Positions 30,328-39,535 are shown, counted from the first letter of the stretch. The stretch: DNA of 64,000 nt from Legionella nautarum (GCF_001467895.1 NZ_LNYO01000013.1:290686-354685); one strand, 5' to 3'. Notes: generated by a model not told the origin, from the letters alone. Program-made: numbers and translations.

Positions 30328-30356
30328 TTGCAATTCATTGATAAAATACGTATTAT
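30328..30356 (+). promoter_or_regulatory. promoter of the small membrane protein gene
   Basis: TTGCAA (30328-30333), exactly 17 bases, and TATTAT (30351-30356). Transcription would begin downstream of 30356, which excludes an in-frame ATG-like start at 30338 and supports ATG 30383 as the start of the next gene. Confidence 0.55.
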
Positions 30357-30382
30357 GCCCATTTTTTTTACGGAGCTTCGAT

Positions 30383-31063
30383 ATGTTTTTCTTTACAAGA
30401 GTTCATTTCCCACGTTTTTTTTCAGAGGATTCTGAAAAACTAATCAAAGAGATGTTGTCAAGTGAGATAGCCTTGCAGGGAGAACCGTATAAGTACCAAG
30501 CATTGTTAACATTAAAAAGGCATAACGCGAACCTAATTTCTAGCGTGTATCAATTAAAGGGGGTTATATCTAAAACAACGAATTTAGATGCATTATATCT
30601 GCAACTTCAGCAGTTAATTATGGCTGAGCTTGCTGGTGCCCACTTTGATCGTACTCCCTATAAGAACCTGATTACGAATTTGCGCGCTGCTGTAGAAGAA
30701 GATTTACGAGAAGAGTCTTGTAGAAAAATAACATCAGGTATTTTCCTGGCGACTAATTCCTTATTATTAGCCATAAGCGCACTTGCCCTCATTGGTAGTG
30801 TAGGAGCACTCGCTACAGGCCCAGTGGGATGGGCTCTTCTAGGCATAGCAGTGTCTGCCGTACTCTTAGCAATAGCAGCCTACAGCGTTTATGTTGATGG
30901 ACGTACTCTATTTGATAAGCAATTAAAAGAAATAGATGAGGCGATACAGTTTTTAGAAGTTTATCCTGCACTGGTGCGAGGTGAAATACTTATTGCAACA
31001 ACAGAAGAAGGTCTCCCTCCAGAAGATCTCCGTCTAACAACAACAGAAACTCCAACTATCTAA
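30383..31063 (+). CDS. small membrane protein, candidate Dot/Icm substrate
   Basis: A 226-residue protein starting at ATG 30383 (GGAG at 30372-30375, spacing 7), beginning MFFFTRVHFPRFFSEDSEKL. A helical N-terminal domain is followed by two adjacent hydrophobic segments (SGIFLATNSLLLAISALALI and GPVGWALLGIAVSAVLLAI), then a charged helix and a Glu-rich polar tail ending EEGLPPEDLRLTTTETPTI. This membrane hairpin plus acidic tail is common in Legionella effectors but is not proof. It precedes the second palindromic element. No homologue recognised. Confidence 0.6.
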   Translation: MFFFTRVHFPRFFSEDSEKLIKEMLSSEIALQGEPYKYQALLTLKRHNANLISSVYQLKGVISKTTNLDALYLQLQQLIMAELAGAHFDRTPYKNLITNLRAAVEEDLREESCRKITSGIFLATNSLLLAISALALIGSVGALATGPVGWALLGIAVSAVLLAIAAYSVYVDGRTLFDKQLKEIDEAIQFLEVYPALVRGEILIATTEEGLPPEDLRLTTTETPTI

Positions 31064-31076
31064 TAATAACTAGCAA

Positions 31077-31368
31077 ATGTAGTCTGGCTGCTTGCAGCCA
31101 TATCTTAGTACATCGTTGCCTACGCCCCGCGGCTAGTCCGGCGTTGTTGCATGATTGAACTCCCTCCTACCTCCCGCAACTTGTTCGCGGGATCCAGGGA
31201 TCTCAGTATGAAAAAAGATCGCCTGGATACCGCGGACAAGCAGTGGTAGGTAGGGACGAGAGTAGAGTTTGCAACAACGCCGGACTAGCCGCGGGATGTC
31301 GGAGCAGAGCTGGACTGGGTTGTCAGAGCTGTGACTAAGAGTTGCTTGCAGCCAGGACTGCCAGGTTA
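31077..31368. repeat. 290-bp nested palindromic element, copy 2 (core inverted)
   Basis: This occupies most of the 400-base gap before dnaE. The outer parts match copy 1 in the same orientation (ACATCGTTGCCTACGCCC at 31110 on; ATGTCGGAG...GAGCTGGACTGGGTTG). The core (31143-31278) matches the reverse complement of the copy 1 core: GTAGGGACGAGAGTAGAG lies on the right here and on the left, complemented, in copy 1. The ends carry CTTGCAGCC motifs. The remaining bases to 31463 look unremarkable. Confidence 0.85.
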
Positions 31369-31463
31369 TATTTGACCAAAAGTAGAATTGTCAGCAGCTG
31401 CACTTGCTCTCACCAGCCGACTTCGGTACAGTTCAGGCATTAAACTCTTGGAAGACTTAAGTC

Positions 31464-34400
31464 ATGCTAGCGCGTTTTGTTCATCTCCGTGTACATACTG
31501 AATTTTCGATGGTCGATGGTTTAGTTCGCGTTAAACCCCTAATGAAAGCCACTGTAGAAAGAGGAATGAACGCAGTTGCTGTTACGGATTTCTGTAACTT
31601 ATTCGCGGCAGTTAAAGTTTTTAAAGCAGCGACAGAAGCCGGAATTAAACCGATTTTAGGTAGTGATTTACCCTGCCATGATCCTGAAAATCCAGAACAG
31701 CTCACCTCTCTCGTGCTGCTTTGTCAAAATGAACAAGGTTATCGCAATTTAACTTGCTTAGTTTCAAAAGCTTACCAAGAAGGCCAATACCAAGGTCAGC
31801 CTAGAATCCATCAGACCTGGATCAGTGACTATGCAGAAGGGCTGATTGCTTTATCAGGCGGGCGGGCAGGGGCGATAGGTAAAGCCTTATTGGCAGATGA
31901 CGAAGCAAGTGCTTATACTCTCGCAAAATCGTTTGCACAGATCTTTCCGCAGCGTTTTTATCTAGAAATTCAACGAACCGGGCGAGTCGATGAAGCGCTC
32001 TACAATGAGAAAATTGTTCGGTTAGCTGGGGCCTTAAATTTACCACTTGTAGCAACAAATGATGTCCGGTTTATCAATAAAAATGATTTTGAAGCGCATG
32101 AGGCGAGAGTCTGTATTCATGATGGTTATACCTTAGCTGATCCCCGTCGGAACCAACAATACAGCGCTGCGCAATACTTGCGCTCAGCGGATGAAATGAT
32201 CGCTTTATTTAAGGATCTGCCCCAAGCTATCGAAAATACGGTGGAAATCAGCAAGCGTTGCACTTTAAAGCTTGATTTGGGTAATAATTATTTACCGAAT
32301 TTCCCCCTTCCTGAAGGTTCTACTGTGGAAGAGTATCTTTCCAGTTTATCGAAGCAAGGTTTGGAAGAACGCCTGTTGCAAATCTTTCGCAATCAAAGTC
32401 CTGAACTAATTGCAGAGTCCCGAGCACCTTATGATAAGCGTTTACAAATTGAGTTAGATGTTATTAATACCATGGGTTTTCCCGGATATTTTCTGATTGT
32501 GGCCGATTTTATCCAATGGGCGAAACAAAATGGTGTGCCAGTTGGTCCTGGACGGGGATCAGGAGCCGGTTCTTTGGTGGCTTATGCGCTAAAAATTACT
32601 GATCTCGATCCATTACAGTATGAGTTACTCTTCGAGCGGTTTCTTAACCCCGAACGGGTATCGATGCCGGATTTTGATATCGATTTCTGTATGGAAGGGC
32701 GCGATCGTGTTATTGAATATGTCGCTGAGAAATATGGTCGCCAGAGTGTATCGCAAATTATCACTTTTGGTACGATGGCAGCAAAGGCTGTGGTGAGGGA
32801 CGTTGGTCGAGTTTTAGGCCATCCCTATGGTTTTGTTGATAAATTAGCCAAATTAATTCCTTTTGAAATTGGTATGACGCTCAATAAAGCCCTTGAAGAC
32901 GAAGCGGAATTGCAACGCCGTTATCAAGAGGAAGAAGAGGTAAAAGAATTATTCGATCTAGCTTTAAAATTAGAAGGTATCACTCGTAACGCGGGTAAAC
33001 ATGCTGGCGGTGTGGTGATTGCCCCTTCGCGATTGACTGATTTTACTGCCATTTACTGCGAACAAGATTCAAATCAAATAGTCAGTCAGTTTGATAAAGA
33101 TGATGTTGAATCAGTCGGCTTGGTGAAGTTTGACTTTTTGGGCCTGAGAACGCTGACCATCATTGATTGGGCACTGGCCATTGTTAATCGACAACGTAAA
33201 GAACAGGGCGAGGAATTGATTGATATAGCAATGATTCCTACGGATGACGAGCAAACCTTTCATTTATTGAAAGCCTGCCAAACGACCGCCGTTTTCCAGT
33301 TGGAATCACGCGGTATGAAAGAGTTAATTCATCGACTGCAGCCCGATTGTTTCGAGGATATTATCGCCTTAGTGGCTCTATTTAGACCAGGTCCCTTGCA
33401 GTCGGGCATGGTGGATGATTTTATTGATCGTAAGCATGGTCGTGCCAAGGTAGAATATCCGCACCCTGATTTAGAACCCATCTTAAAACCGACCTATGGA
33501 GTCATTCTTTACCAAGAGCAGGTGATGCAAATTGCTCAGGTGCTCGCGAATTACACACTTGGTGCTGCTGACTTGTTACGGCGTGCTATGGGTAAGAAAA
33601 AACCGGAGGAAATGGCTAAGCAAAGGGCTATTTTTACCGAAGGGGCAACGGCACGAGGGGTTGAGGAACAAACAGCAACTTATATTTTCGATTTGATGGA
33701 AAAATTTGCCGGCTATGGTTTCAACAAATCGCATTCCGCCGCTTATGCGCTAGTCGCCTATCAAACGGCTTGGCTAAAAGCCCATTTTCCTGCAGCTTTT
33801 ATGGCTGCGGTTATGTCTTCTGATATGGATAACACCGACAAAGTAGTGACCTTTATCGATGAATGTGAGCAGATGAAACTGAATGTTTTACCTCCTTCTG
33901 CAAATAGTTCCAGTTACCAATTTACCGTTAAAGATAATCAAACTATTCTGTATGGTCTGGGGGCAATTAAAGGAGTAGGTGAGTCAGCGATTAATTGCAT
34001 CGTTGAAGAACGCAAACTAAATGGTCCTTATGCGGGCTTATTTAGTTTTTGCCAACGACTCGATTTGCGTAAAGTGAATCGTCGAGTACTTGAGGCTTTG
34101 ATTAAAAGTGGTGCCTTTGATGATTGGCAGGTTGAGCGTTCTGTTCTTTTTGCCTCTTTGGAAAAAGCCTTAAAAGTTGCTGATAAAACCCATCAAAATC
34201 AATTAAGTGGCCAAACTGATTTATTCTCTTTACTCGATGCTGCTGCTGATCAAGAAGACTATCTTGATTGTAAACCCTGGCCCGAAAAGCAACGTTTAGA
34301 TGGCGAAAAGGAAACCCTAGGTCTCTATTTAACCGGCCATCCGGCTGGTTATTATTGCAAGGAATTTAAAGGATTTATTCAACCCATCGGCCGTTTGAAT

Positions 34401-34910
34401 CCTGCTTCCATGAAAAAAGCAGTGGTTTGTGGTTTGGTCACCGCGGTTAGGAGAATCTTGACCAAGCGAGGTAAAAAATTAACGATCATTGGTCTTGAAG
34501 ACTCCTCAGCGAAACTTGATATTGTTGTATTTTCAGAGATTTATGAGGCACTGCAAAATCCAGTGCAGACCGGACAAATGTTGGTTGTCGAAGGAGAAAT
34601 TGCAACGGATGACTACAGTGGTGGTGTAAAAATGACGGCTAGCCAACTGTATTCGATAGGAGAGGCCCGTACCCGCTTTGCAAAATGCCTCACCTTAACT
34701 TTAACTCGCGAGCAAGATTCGATTATTCCGGCGCTGCAGTCTATTTTAAAAGCCAATAAAGGGGACTGCGTCGTTCAGTTTCATTATTCCAATGCCTCAG
34801 CACGCGCAATTTTAAACCTTGCATCGCAGTGGTGTGTTTCACCATCTGATGAATTACTCCTTCTTCTTACTGATTTGTTAGGTCAATCCAAGGTAGCTTT
34901 AAGTTATTAA
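31464..34910 (+). CDS. dnaE: DNA polymerase III alpha subunit
   Basis: The replicative polymerase, 1148 residues (E. coli 1160). It has the PHP domain at the N-terminus (FVHLRVHTEFSMVDGLVRV), polymerase motifs PVGPGRGSGAGSLVAYAL and MPDFDIDFCMEGRDRV (catalytic Asp residues), FRPGPLQSGMVDDFI, FAGYGFNKSHSAAYALVAY, a helix-hairpin-helix region and an OB domain (AVVCGLVTAVRRILTKRGKK). ATG 31464 gives MLARFVHLRVHT, slightly longer at the front than usual, with a weak ribosome binding site. Monocistronic by layout. Confidence 0.97.
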   Translation: MLARFVHLRVHTEFSMVDGLVRVKPLMKATVERGMNAVAVTDFCNLFAAVKVFKAATEAGIKPILGSDLPCHDPENPEQLTSLVLLCQNEQGYRNLTCLVSKAYQEGQYQGQPRIHQTWISDYAEGLIALSGGRAGAIGKALLADDEASAYTLAKSFAQIFPQRFYLEIQRTGRVDEALYNEKIVRLAGALNLPLVATNDVRFINKNDFEAHEARVCIHDGYTLADPRRNQQYSAAQYLRSADEMIALFKDLPQAIENTVEISKRCTLKLDLGNNYLPNFPLPEGSTVEEYLSSLSKQGLEERLLQIFRNQSPELIAESRAPYDKRLQIELDVINTMGFPGYFLIVADFIQWAKQNGVPVGPGRGSGAGSLVAYALKITDLDPLQYELLFERFLNPERVSMPDFDIDFCMEGRDRVIEYVAEKYGRQSVSQIITFGTMAAKAVVRDVGRVLGHPYGFVDKLAKLIPFEIGMTLNKALEDEAELQRRYQEEEEVKELFDLALKLEGITRNAGKHAGGVVIAPSRLTDFTAIYCEQDSNQIVSQFDKDDVESVGLVKFDFLGLRTLTIIDWALAIVNRQRKEQGEELIDIAMIPTDDEQTFHLLKACQTTAVFQLESRGMKELIHRLQPDCFEDIIALVALFRPGPLQSGMVDDFIDRKHGRAKVEYPHPDLEPILKPTYGVILYQEQVMQIAQVLANYTLGAADLLRRAMGKKKPEEMAKQRAIFTEGATARGVEEQTATYIFDLMEKFAGYGFNKSHSAAYALVAYQTAWLKAHFPAAFMAAVMSSDMDNTDKVVTFIDECEQMKLNVLPPSANSSSYQFTVKDNQTILYGLGAIKGVGESAINCIVEERKLNGPYAGLFSFCQRLDLRKVNRRVLEALIKSGAFDDWQVERSVLFASLEKALKVADKTHQNQLSGQTDLFSLLDAAADQEDYLDCKPWPEKQRLDGEKETLGLYLTGHPAGYYCKEFKGFIQPIGRLNPASMKKAVVCGLVTAVRRILTKRGKKLTIIGLEDSSAKLDIVVFSEIYEALQNPVQTGQMLVVEGEIATDDYSGGVKMTASQLYSIGEARTRFAKCLTLTLTREQDSIIPALQSILKANKGDCVVQFHYSNASARAILNLASQWCVSPSDELLLLLTDLLGQSKVALSY

Positions 34911-34959
34911 TAAACACTGTTGCGTTAGAAAGATTAGCAATTCAAGCCCTTGCCTCCTT

Positions 34960-35054
34960 CCGTTCGCCCTGAGGAGCCGCCAAAGCGGCGTCTCGAAGGG
35001 TGTGCACTGTGTTTATCCTTCGAGACGGGCTAAAGCCCTCCTCAGGATGAACGG
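34960..35054. repeat. dispersed palindromic repeat after dnaE
   Basis: The left arm starts CCGTTCGCCCTGAGGAG and runs to GTCTCGAAGGG at 35000. The right arm runs from CCTTCGAGACGGGC to CTCCTCAGGATGAACGG. The arms are about 38-40 bases, imperfect in the middle. This is the well-known Legionella/Coxiella-style intergenic palindrome with CTGAGGAG and TCTCGAAGG ends. It may act as a terminator for dnaE, but no T tract follows. Confidence 0.75.
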
Positions 35055-35173
35055 CTCTGGAGCTTAGTAACCTTATCTATAATTGATGTTGATAAATAAA
35101 GATGAGGCTCAATACTTCCTTTGCTGACGGCCATAGGCTAACATGTCAGATACGCGGTTAAGGAACTGTTATA

Positions 35174-35767
35174 ATGACTTTTTTTTGGCGAACAATCTTA
35201 GTTTGCGCGTTGACAATATTGATGATATCGAACCCCTATGCGGCTAGTCGCAGCACGGATTTCTATCGAAACTTTTGGATGCCGACTTATCAAGGAGTCC
35301 GATTAAATTACTGTACTGTAGACGCTAAATTTTGTGGATTACCGGTTGCGACCCGCTATTGCCAAATGATGGGCTATTTAAAAGCTGATCAGCAAGTGAT
35401 TGATTATAACGTAGGTCTTACTAATTTCATTTCCTCTGCGATGAAATGCCAAGGCTGGCGTTGTAATGGTTTTAAAACCATACGCTGCGTAGCACAGCTG
35501 ACACACAGGCCGCCCAAACCCTATCATTATCGTTTTAGGCAATTTGTCTATCCACGATTTAATCAATTTCGTGTAGCCTGGTGCTATGATGGACAGCGGG
35601 GTTGTGGTCGAAGAGCGGCGTTTTCTTTTTGTCGTCGTATGGGGTATTTGCAAACTAAACGTTACGCTATTGAGAAAAATATTACAGCGACTAAGGCAGT
35701 GGGTAACCAGAAATTATGCTTCGGTCATCAGTGTAATGCCTTTAAATATATTACTTGTTATCGATAA
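35174..35767 (+). CDS. secreted protein with tandem six-Cys repeats
   Basis: A 197-residue protein with signal peptide (LVCALTILMISNPYA) and two homologous halves. Half 1 (about 30-106) has NYCTVDAKFCGLPVATRYCQ, MMGYL, and CQGWRCNGFKTIRC; half 2 (about 122-196) has AWCYDGQRGCGRRAAFSFC, RRMGYL, and CFGHQCNAFKYITC. Each half carries six Cys at matching spacings, so three disulfides per repeat are expected. The mature protein is strongly basic and aromatic. A periplasmic or secreted binding domain is likely; I do not recognise a named family. It stands alone between dnaE and fleQ. Confidence 0.75.
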   Translation: MTFFWRTILVCALTILMISNPYAASRSTDFYRNFWMPTYQGVRLNYCTVDAKFCGLPVATRYCQMMGYLKADQQVIDYNVGLTNFISSAMKCQGWRCNGFKTIRCVAQLTHRPPKPYHYRFRQFVYPRFNQFRVAWCYDGQRGCGRRAAFSFCRRMGYLQTKRYAIEKNITATKAVGNQKLCFGHQCNAFKYITCYR

Positions 35768-35892
35768 ATCAGTGGGTGTAATTATTTGAATAAATAATTA
35801 TGACGCTTAGAAAAAAAATCGTCATGGATTTGACAGGGCATTCATTAGTAACCAATACTCAACATTAGATGACATGGATTAGGGATCGATTT

Positions 35893-37296
35893 ATGAGCAG
35901 CAATGAAACAATTATTATCATTGATGACAATGAAGAACGTTGCCACAAGCTCAGCACAATTTTGAATTTCATTGGCGAGACCTGTTATCTCGCAAATTAT
36001 AGTAACTGGCATTCTCTTCCTTATGATAAAGCCCATTTAGTAGTGGCTGGTGCGCCGGAGTCCTACAATGATTCACTCGGGTTTTTAGAGGAGTTGGTTA
36101 AGATTGCACCTAATCTATCGGTCATTCTGGTCGATTCCCCTTTACCTGAAAGCAGCTATCTAGCAAAAAATGTTCTTGCAAACCTTCACTTCCCTTTTAG
36201 CTACGCACAAATGCTTGAAGCCTTGCATAAAGGGCAAATTGCCCAAGAAGTGACTGAGGATAATAAAAAGAAAACCCCTTTGTTTCGTAGCTTAGTGGGT
36301 AATAGCGAGTCCATACGTCAGGTCCGTAAATTAATTGCCCAGGTGGCCGATACTGAAGCCAGTGTACTAATACTCGGAGAATCGGGTACCGGTAAGGAAG
36401 TGGTTGCACGCAATATCCATGCTCTTTCATCTCGAACCAATAAACCTTTTATTCCAATTAACTGTGGTGCTATTCCTGGGGAATTGCTAGAAAGCGAATT
36501 ATTTGGTCATGAGAAGGGCGCTTTTACCGGTGCGATTACCTCGAGACAAGGTCGATTTGAGTTAGCAAATGGAGGCACTTTATTTCTGGATGAAATTGGC
36601 GATATGCCTTTAGCAATGCAGGTCAAATTGTTACGTGTATTGCAAGAACGTTGTTTTGAGCGGGTTGGTTCTAATAAAAGTATCGATGTGAATGTCCGTA
36701 TCATCGCTGCAACGCATCGTAATCTTGAAGCAGCCATCAAAGAGGGGAAATTTCGTGAGGATCTTTTCTACCGCTTGAATGTCTTCCCCATTGATATGCC
36801 TCCTTTACGTGAAAGACGTGAGGATCTTCCCTTACTTGTTAACGAATTAGTTTCAAGGATTGAAGGGGAAAATAGAACAAGTGTTCGGCTCATGCCGGCA
36901 GCACTGGAGGTTTTAAGTCGATATAATTGGCCAGGCAACGTAAGAGAGCTCGCTAATCTTGTCGAACGTTTATCTATTCTATTTCCAAATGGTATTGTTG
37001 ATGCGGATGAATTACCAAGACGATTTAAAGTAGATAGCGAAGTATCAGCTCATGGTGTAGTAGGCAATGAAAGAGAAACTTTGTTGGCAATGGTAAGCCA
37101 AGAGCAAGCTACGTCTTCGGGAGATGGTATTGATCTCAAAGAACATCTAGTGAAAACGGAGTTGGCTTTAATTAGCCAAGCTTTAGATGAATCTGATTGG
37201 GTCGTTGCTCACGCAGCCAGCTATTTAAACATGCGCCGTACCACTTTAGTTGAAAAAATGCGTAAATATGGTTTAACTCGTCCTGAACGTGCATAA
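35893..37296 (+). CDS. fleQ: flagellar master regulator FleQ (sigma-54 activator)
   Basis: Three domains. A receiver-like N-terminal domain (TIIIIDDNEERCHKLSTIL) has the phospho-acceptor position replaced (AHLVVAGAPES instead of an Asp), as in FleQ. The AAA+ domain has Walker A GESGTGKEVVARNIH, GAFTGA loop for sigma-54 contact, and Walker B GGTLFLDEIGDMP. A Fis-type helix-turn-helix follows (ASYLNMRRTTLVEKMRKYGL). ATG 35893 gives MSSNETIIIIDDN and 467 residues; a start at 35869 adds eight residues. It regulates flagellar genes with RpoN. No other flagellar genes are in the window. Confidence 0.88.
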   Translation: MSSNETIIIIDDNEERCHKLSTILNFIGETCYLANYSNWHSLPYDKAHLVVAGAPESYNDSLGFLEELVKIAPNLSVILVDSPLPESSYLAKNVLANLHFPFSYAQMLEALHKGQIAQEVTEDNKKKTPLFRSLVGNSESIRQVRKLIAQVADTEASVLILGESGTGKEVVARNIHALSSRTNKPFIPINCGAIPGELLESELFGHEKGAFTGAITSRQGRFELANGGTLFLDEIGDMPLAMQVKLLRVLQERCFERVGSNKSIDVNVRIIAATHRNLEAAIKEGKFREDLFYRLNVFPIDMPPLRERREDLPLLVNELVSRIEGENRTSVRLMPAALEVLSRYNWPGNVRELANLVERLSILFPNGIVDADELPRRFKVDSEVSAHGVVGNERETLLAMVSQEQATSSGDGIDLKEHLVKTELALISQALDESDWVVAHAASYLNMRRTTLVEKMRKYGLTRPERA

Positions 37297-37324
37297 AGAA
37301 AGAGCTTGCTTGTAGTCGATCCCG

Positions 37325-37339
37325 AGCCCCTAAGGGGCT
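37325..37339. terminator. short hairpin between fleQ and the convergent gene
   Basis: AGCCCC-TAA-GGGGCT, a perfect 6-bp GC-rich stem, lies 29 bases after the fleQ stop and 79 bases beyond the stop of the minus-strand gene. No T run follows on either strand. Confidence 0.35.
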
Positions 37340-37417
37340 GGGGATGTACGGCTCTGAGTTGACAGGGATTGCAGTGGAATGAGGCTGGAATTATCTGACA
37401 CCTATGATGAGCTAGAA

Positions 37418-37702
37418 TTATTCCTTCTCAGATTCGTCGGTTTTTGGAGCTTCTTCTATTTTTTTCTTCGTTTTGACCTTAGTCGTTTCCACTTTTTCTT
37501 TTTGAGGCGCTGTTGATTTTTTTGTAACTTTAACTTCGGTTTCTTTTGTTTTTACTGGAGCTTCAGTTGTCGCAGCTTCCTCACGTTTCTTCTTATAGTC
37601 TTCGATTATTTCGCAAACGCTAGTTTTAACGTCTTTAAATAATTTAGTTGCCATTGAGGTCACTTCTTTAAAGTCAGGCAGCTTAGATTTGAAATCGCTC
37701 AT
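37418..37702 (-). CDS. Lys/Glu-rich small protein
   Basis: A 94-residue protein. The N-terminus (KLPDFKEVTSMATKLFKDV, then KTSVCEIIEDYKKKREEAAT) could form an amphipathic helix. Residues 45-94 are low-complexity Lys, Glu, Thr and Val repeats (VKTKETEVKVTKKS, KVKTKKKIEEAPK), resembling histone-like tails or phasin-associated tails. It lies 56 bases upstream of the sohB gene on the same strand. Role unknown; nucleic-acid binding or polymer-granule association are guesses. Confidence 0.65.
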   Translation of the reverse strand: MSDFKSKLPDFKEVTSMATKLFKDVKTSVCEIIEDYKKKREEAATTEAPVKTKETEVKVTKKSTAPQKEKVETTKVKTKKKIEEAPKTDESEKE

Positions 37703-37758
37703 AACTCACTCCGTAGTTTAGCTGATTGATGTTGTTACCCTAAGTATATACCCATATC

Positions 37759-38712
37759 TCAAGCCCACGGATGGATTAATTTTGTGACAGGTTTAAATAA
37801 TTTTTCCATCAGGGATTTTTTCGCTTGAACTGAAATTTTAAACATATTGAATTCTGTCATTTTTTCAGCGAGATAATCATCACTTGTTTTTAAACTATCC
37901 ACAAGATTTAGGTCAAAAGCATCTTTGGCTAACCAATGCTCCCCAGTAGACACTTTGTGAATATCCAATTGATTGCGATTTGAAAGAACAGATGAACGAA
38001 AGGCATCATGTATTTTTTCTAAATCTTCTTGGAATTTTTCACGTCCTTTCTCGGTGTTTTCACCAAACATGGTTAGTGTGCGTTTGTATTCGCCGGCAGT
38101 TAATAATTCAATATCGATATTATGCTTTTTAAGCCAACGATGAAAATTGGGGACCTGGGCAACTACGCCAATTGAACCAATAATTGCAAAGGGTGCAGCA
38201 ACAATATGATTTGCTACACAGGCCATTAAATAGCCACCGCTGGCAGCGATCCTATCAATACAAACAGTGAGGGGAATTTTTTTATCGCGCAAGCGTTGTA
38301 ATTGTGAGGCTGCTAAACCGTAGCCATTCACTGCGCCTCCAGGACTTTCTAGGCGAACAAGGACCTCATCTTTTTCACGGGCTATTGAGAGAATAGCATT
38401 GATTGCCTGGCGTAATTGCTCAACCTGTGAAGCTTTTATATCCCCATAAAAATCAAGCACATATAAAGAAGGTATTTCTTTTTGTTCTTTTTTGTATTGC
38501 TTCGTTTTCTTTTTCTTCTTTAATTTTTCATCTTTTATTTCTTGCGCCATGCGTTGCTGTGTTTCTTCGTATTGTTTATTAAGCGAAGTGATGTCTAATG
38601 CTGGTTTAGGTTTACGGTTCAGAGCAAAGATACCTGCAATGACTAATAAAAATGAAACAACAATAGTTAACGCTTTTAAAAGAAATAAACCGTATTGAGC
38701 AAGAAAATCCAT
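37759..38712 (-). CDS. sohB: inner-membrane serine protease SohB (S49 family)
   Basis: A 317-residue signal-peptide-peptidase-like protein. It has an N-terminal transmembrane segment (LFLLKALTIVVSFLLVIAG), a Lys-rich linker (KKKKKTKQYKKEQKE), then the S49 domain: VLVRLESPGGAVNGYGL, LTVCIDRIAASGGYLMACVA with the nucleophile Ser, and HIVAAPFAIIGSIGVVAQVP. The general-base Lys is probably within TAGEYKRTLTMFGEN. Order and length fit SohB. It degrades periplasmic or membrane peptides. Confidence 0.92.
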   Translation of the reverse strand: MDFLAQYGLFLLKALTIVVSFLLVIAGIFALNRKPKPALDITSLNKQYEETQQRMAQEIKDEKLKKKKKTKQYKKEQKEIPSLYVLDFYGDIKASQVEQLRQAINAILSIAREKDEVLVRLESPGGAVNGYGLAASQLQRLRDKKIPLTVCIDRIAASGGYLMACVANHIVAAPFAIIGSIGVVAQVPNFHRWLKKHNIDIELLTAGEYKRTLTMFGENTEKGREKFQEDLEKIHDAFRSSVLSNRNQLDIHKVSTGEHWLAKDAFDLNLVDSLKTSDDYLAEKMTEFNMFKISVQAKKSLMEKLFKPVTKLIHPWA

Positions 38713-38788
38713 TGTTTACCTTAGCAATAATAAAATAACAATTATCTCCATGAGAGCGTAGTGAAGCAAGAGAATTAACGTATTTGCC

Positions 38789-39535
38789 TTATCCTTTTAT
38801 CTCAGGTGAAGAGGGAGGGCTAGACATAGGTGGTACGTCTTTTCCAGTTGCACGTCCATGCTCTTCTACTTTAGGAAATATACCTAGTGTAGTCAATGAC
38901 TTAGCAACCTCTTTTGGCGTGCGGATTAATTGTTTCTTTGATGCAAGGCCTTTCATATTAGGTGGGGGGACAGAGATATCAATTTCAGTCTCATCGTCTT
39001 CGTCCCAGTCACTATGCTTATTAGCAGGTGCTTGTTTATAGACTTTAAAAACGGGTGCGTCTCTGACAGAGTTTTTTGTTTTAAGTGTTAGATTCTGCAA
39101 GTTCATCGTGTCAGCTTTCTTGATTGCATTGAGCACAAATGGACTATCATTTGATTCTAAAATTAAATGCACTTCATGCTCTGGAAAAAAGTGATTGATA
39201 GTTTTATCGAATAGAAAAGGAGCCAGGTCTGTTTTATGTACACAACAGAGATTTAAATCCGCAGAAAAAATGATTTTTCCCTTTCCGCTGGTTTGTGCAT
39301 CTCGCCTTTCAATTTCAGTTTTGATAACACTTAAGTATTCAAGCAATTTTATTTTTACCGTGCTGTTATCGTAAGTTTCGGGAAGTTCTATTTTCTTGTA
39401 GGTTAATAACTTTTTATCCCTTCCTACTAGTTGAAAGGCGTTACTTAAGGCTTGCGTTGTTTCATGGTAACAAGAAATGATAAATTCACCGGTCTTGGCA
39501 TTCCTGCCATAATAAATATGCATTGCGTTTGCCAT
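38789..39535 (-). CDS. hypothetical protein with Pro-rich C-terminus
   Basis: A 248-residue soluble protein with no signal peptide. The N-terminal 165 residues look globular (YYGRNAKTGEFIISCYHET; KIIFSADLNLCCVHKTDLAPF; HEVHLILESNDSPFVLNAI). The rest is polar and disordered (SDWDEDDETEIDISVPPPNM, ending PPMSSPPSSPEIKG). The compact fold plus disordered tail would fit a Legionella secreted protein, but there is no family match. It is 50 bases downstream of the probable DUF5630 gene on the same strand. Confidence 0.55.
   Translation of the reverse strand: MANAMHIYYGRNAKTGEFIISCYHETTQALSNAFQLVGRDKKLLTYKKIELPETYDNSTVKIKLLEYLSVIKTEIERRDAQTSGKGKIIFSADLNLCCVHKTDLAPFLFDKTINHFFPEHEVHLILESNDSPFVLNAIKKADTMNLQNLTLKTKNSVRDAPVFKVYKQAPANKHSDWDEDDETEIDISVPPPNMKGLASKKQLIRTPKEVAKSLTTLGIFPKVEEHGRATGKDVPPMSSPPSSPEIKG

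Noticed and set aside
30338-30382. Upstream start for the small membrane protein
   Set aside because: The codons lie over the -10 of a good promoter; ATG 30383 has a proper GGAG.
34960-35054. Palindrome after dnaE as a novel element
   Set aside because: It matches a familiar dispersed intergenic palindrome with CTGAGGAG and TCTCGAAGG ends, so it is listed as a feature only.
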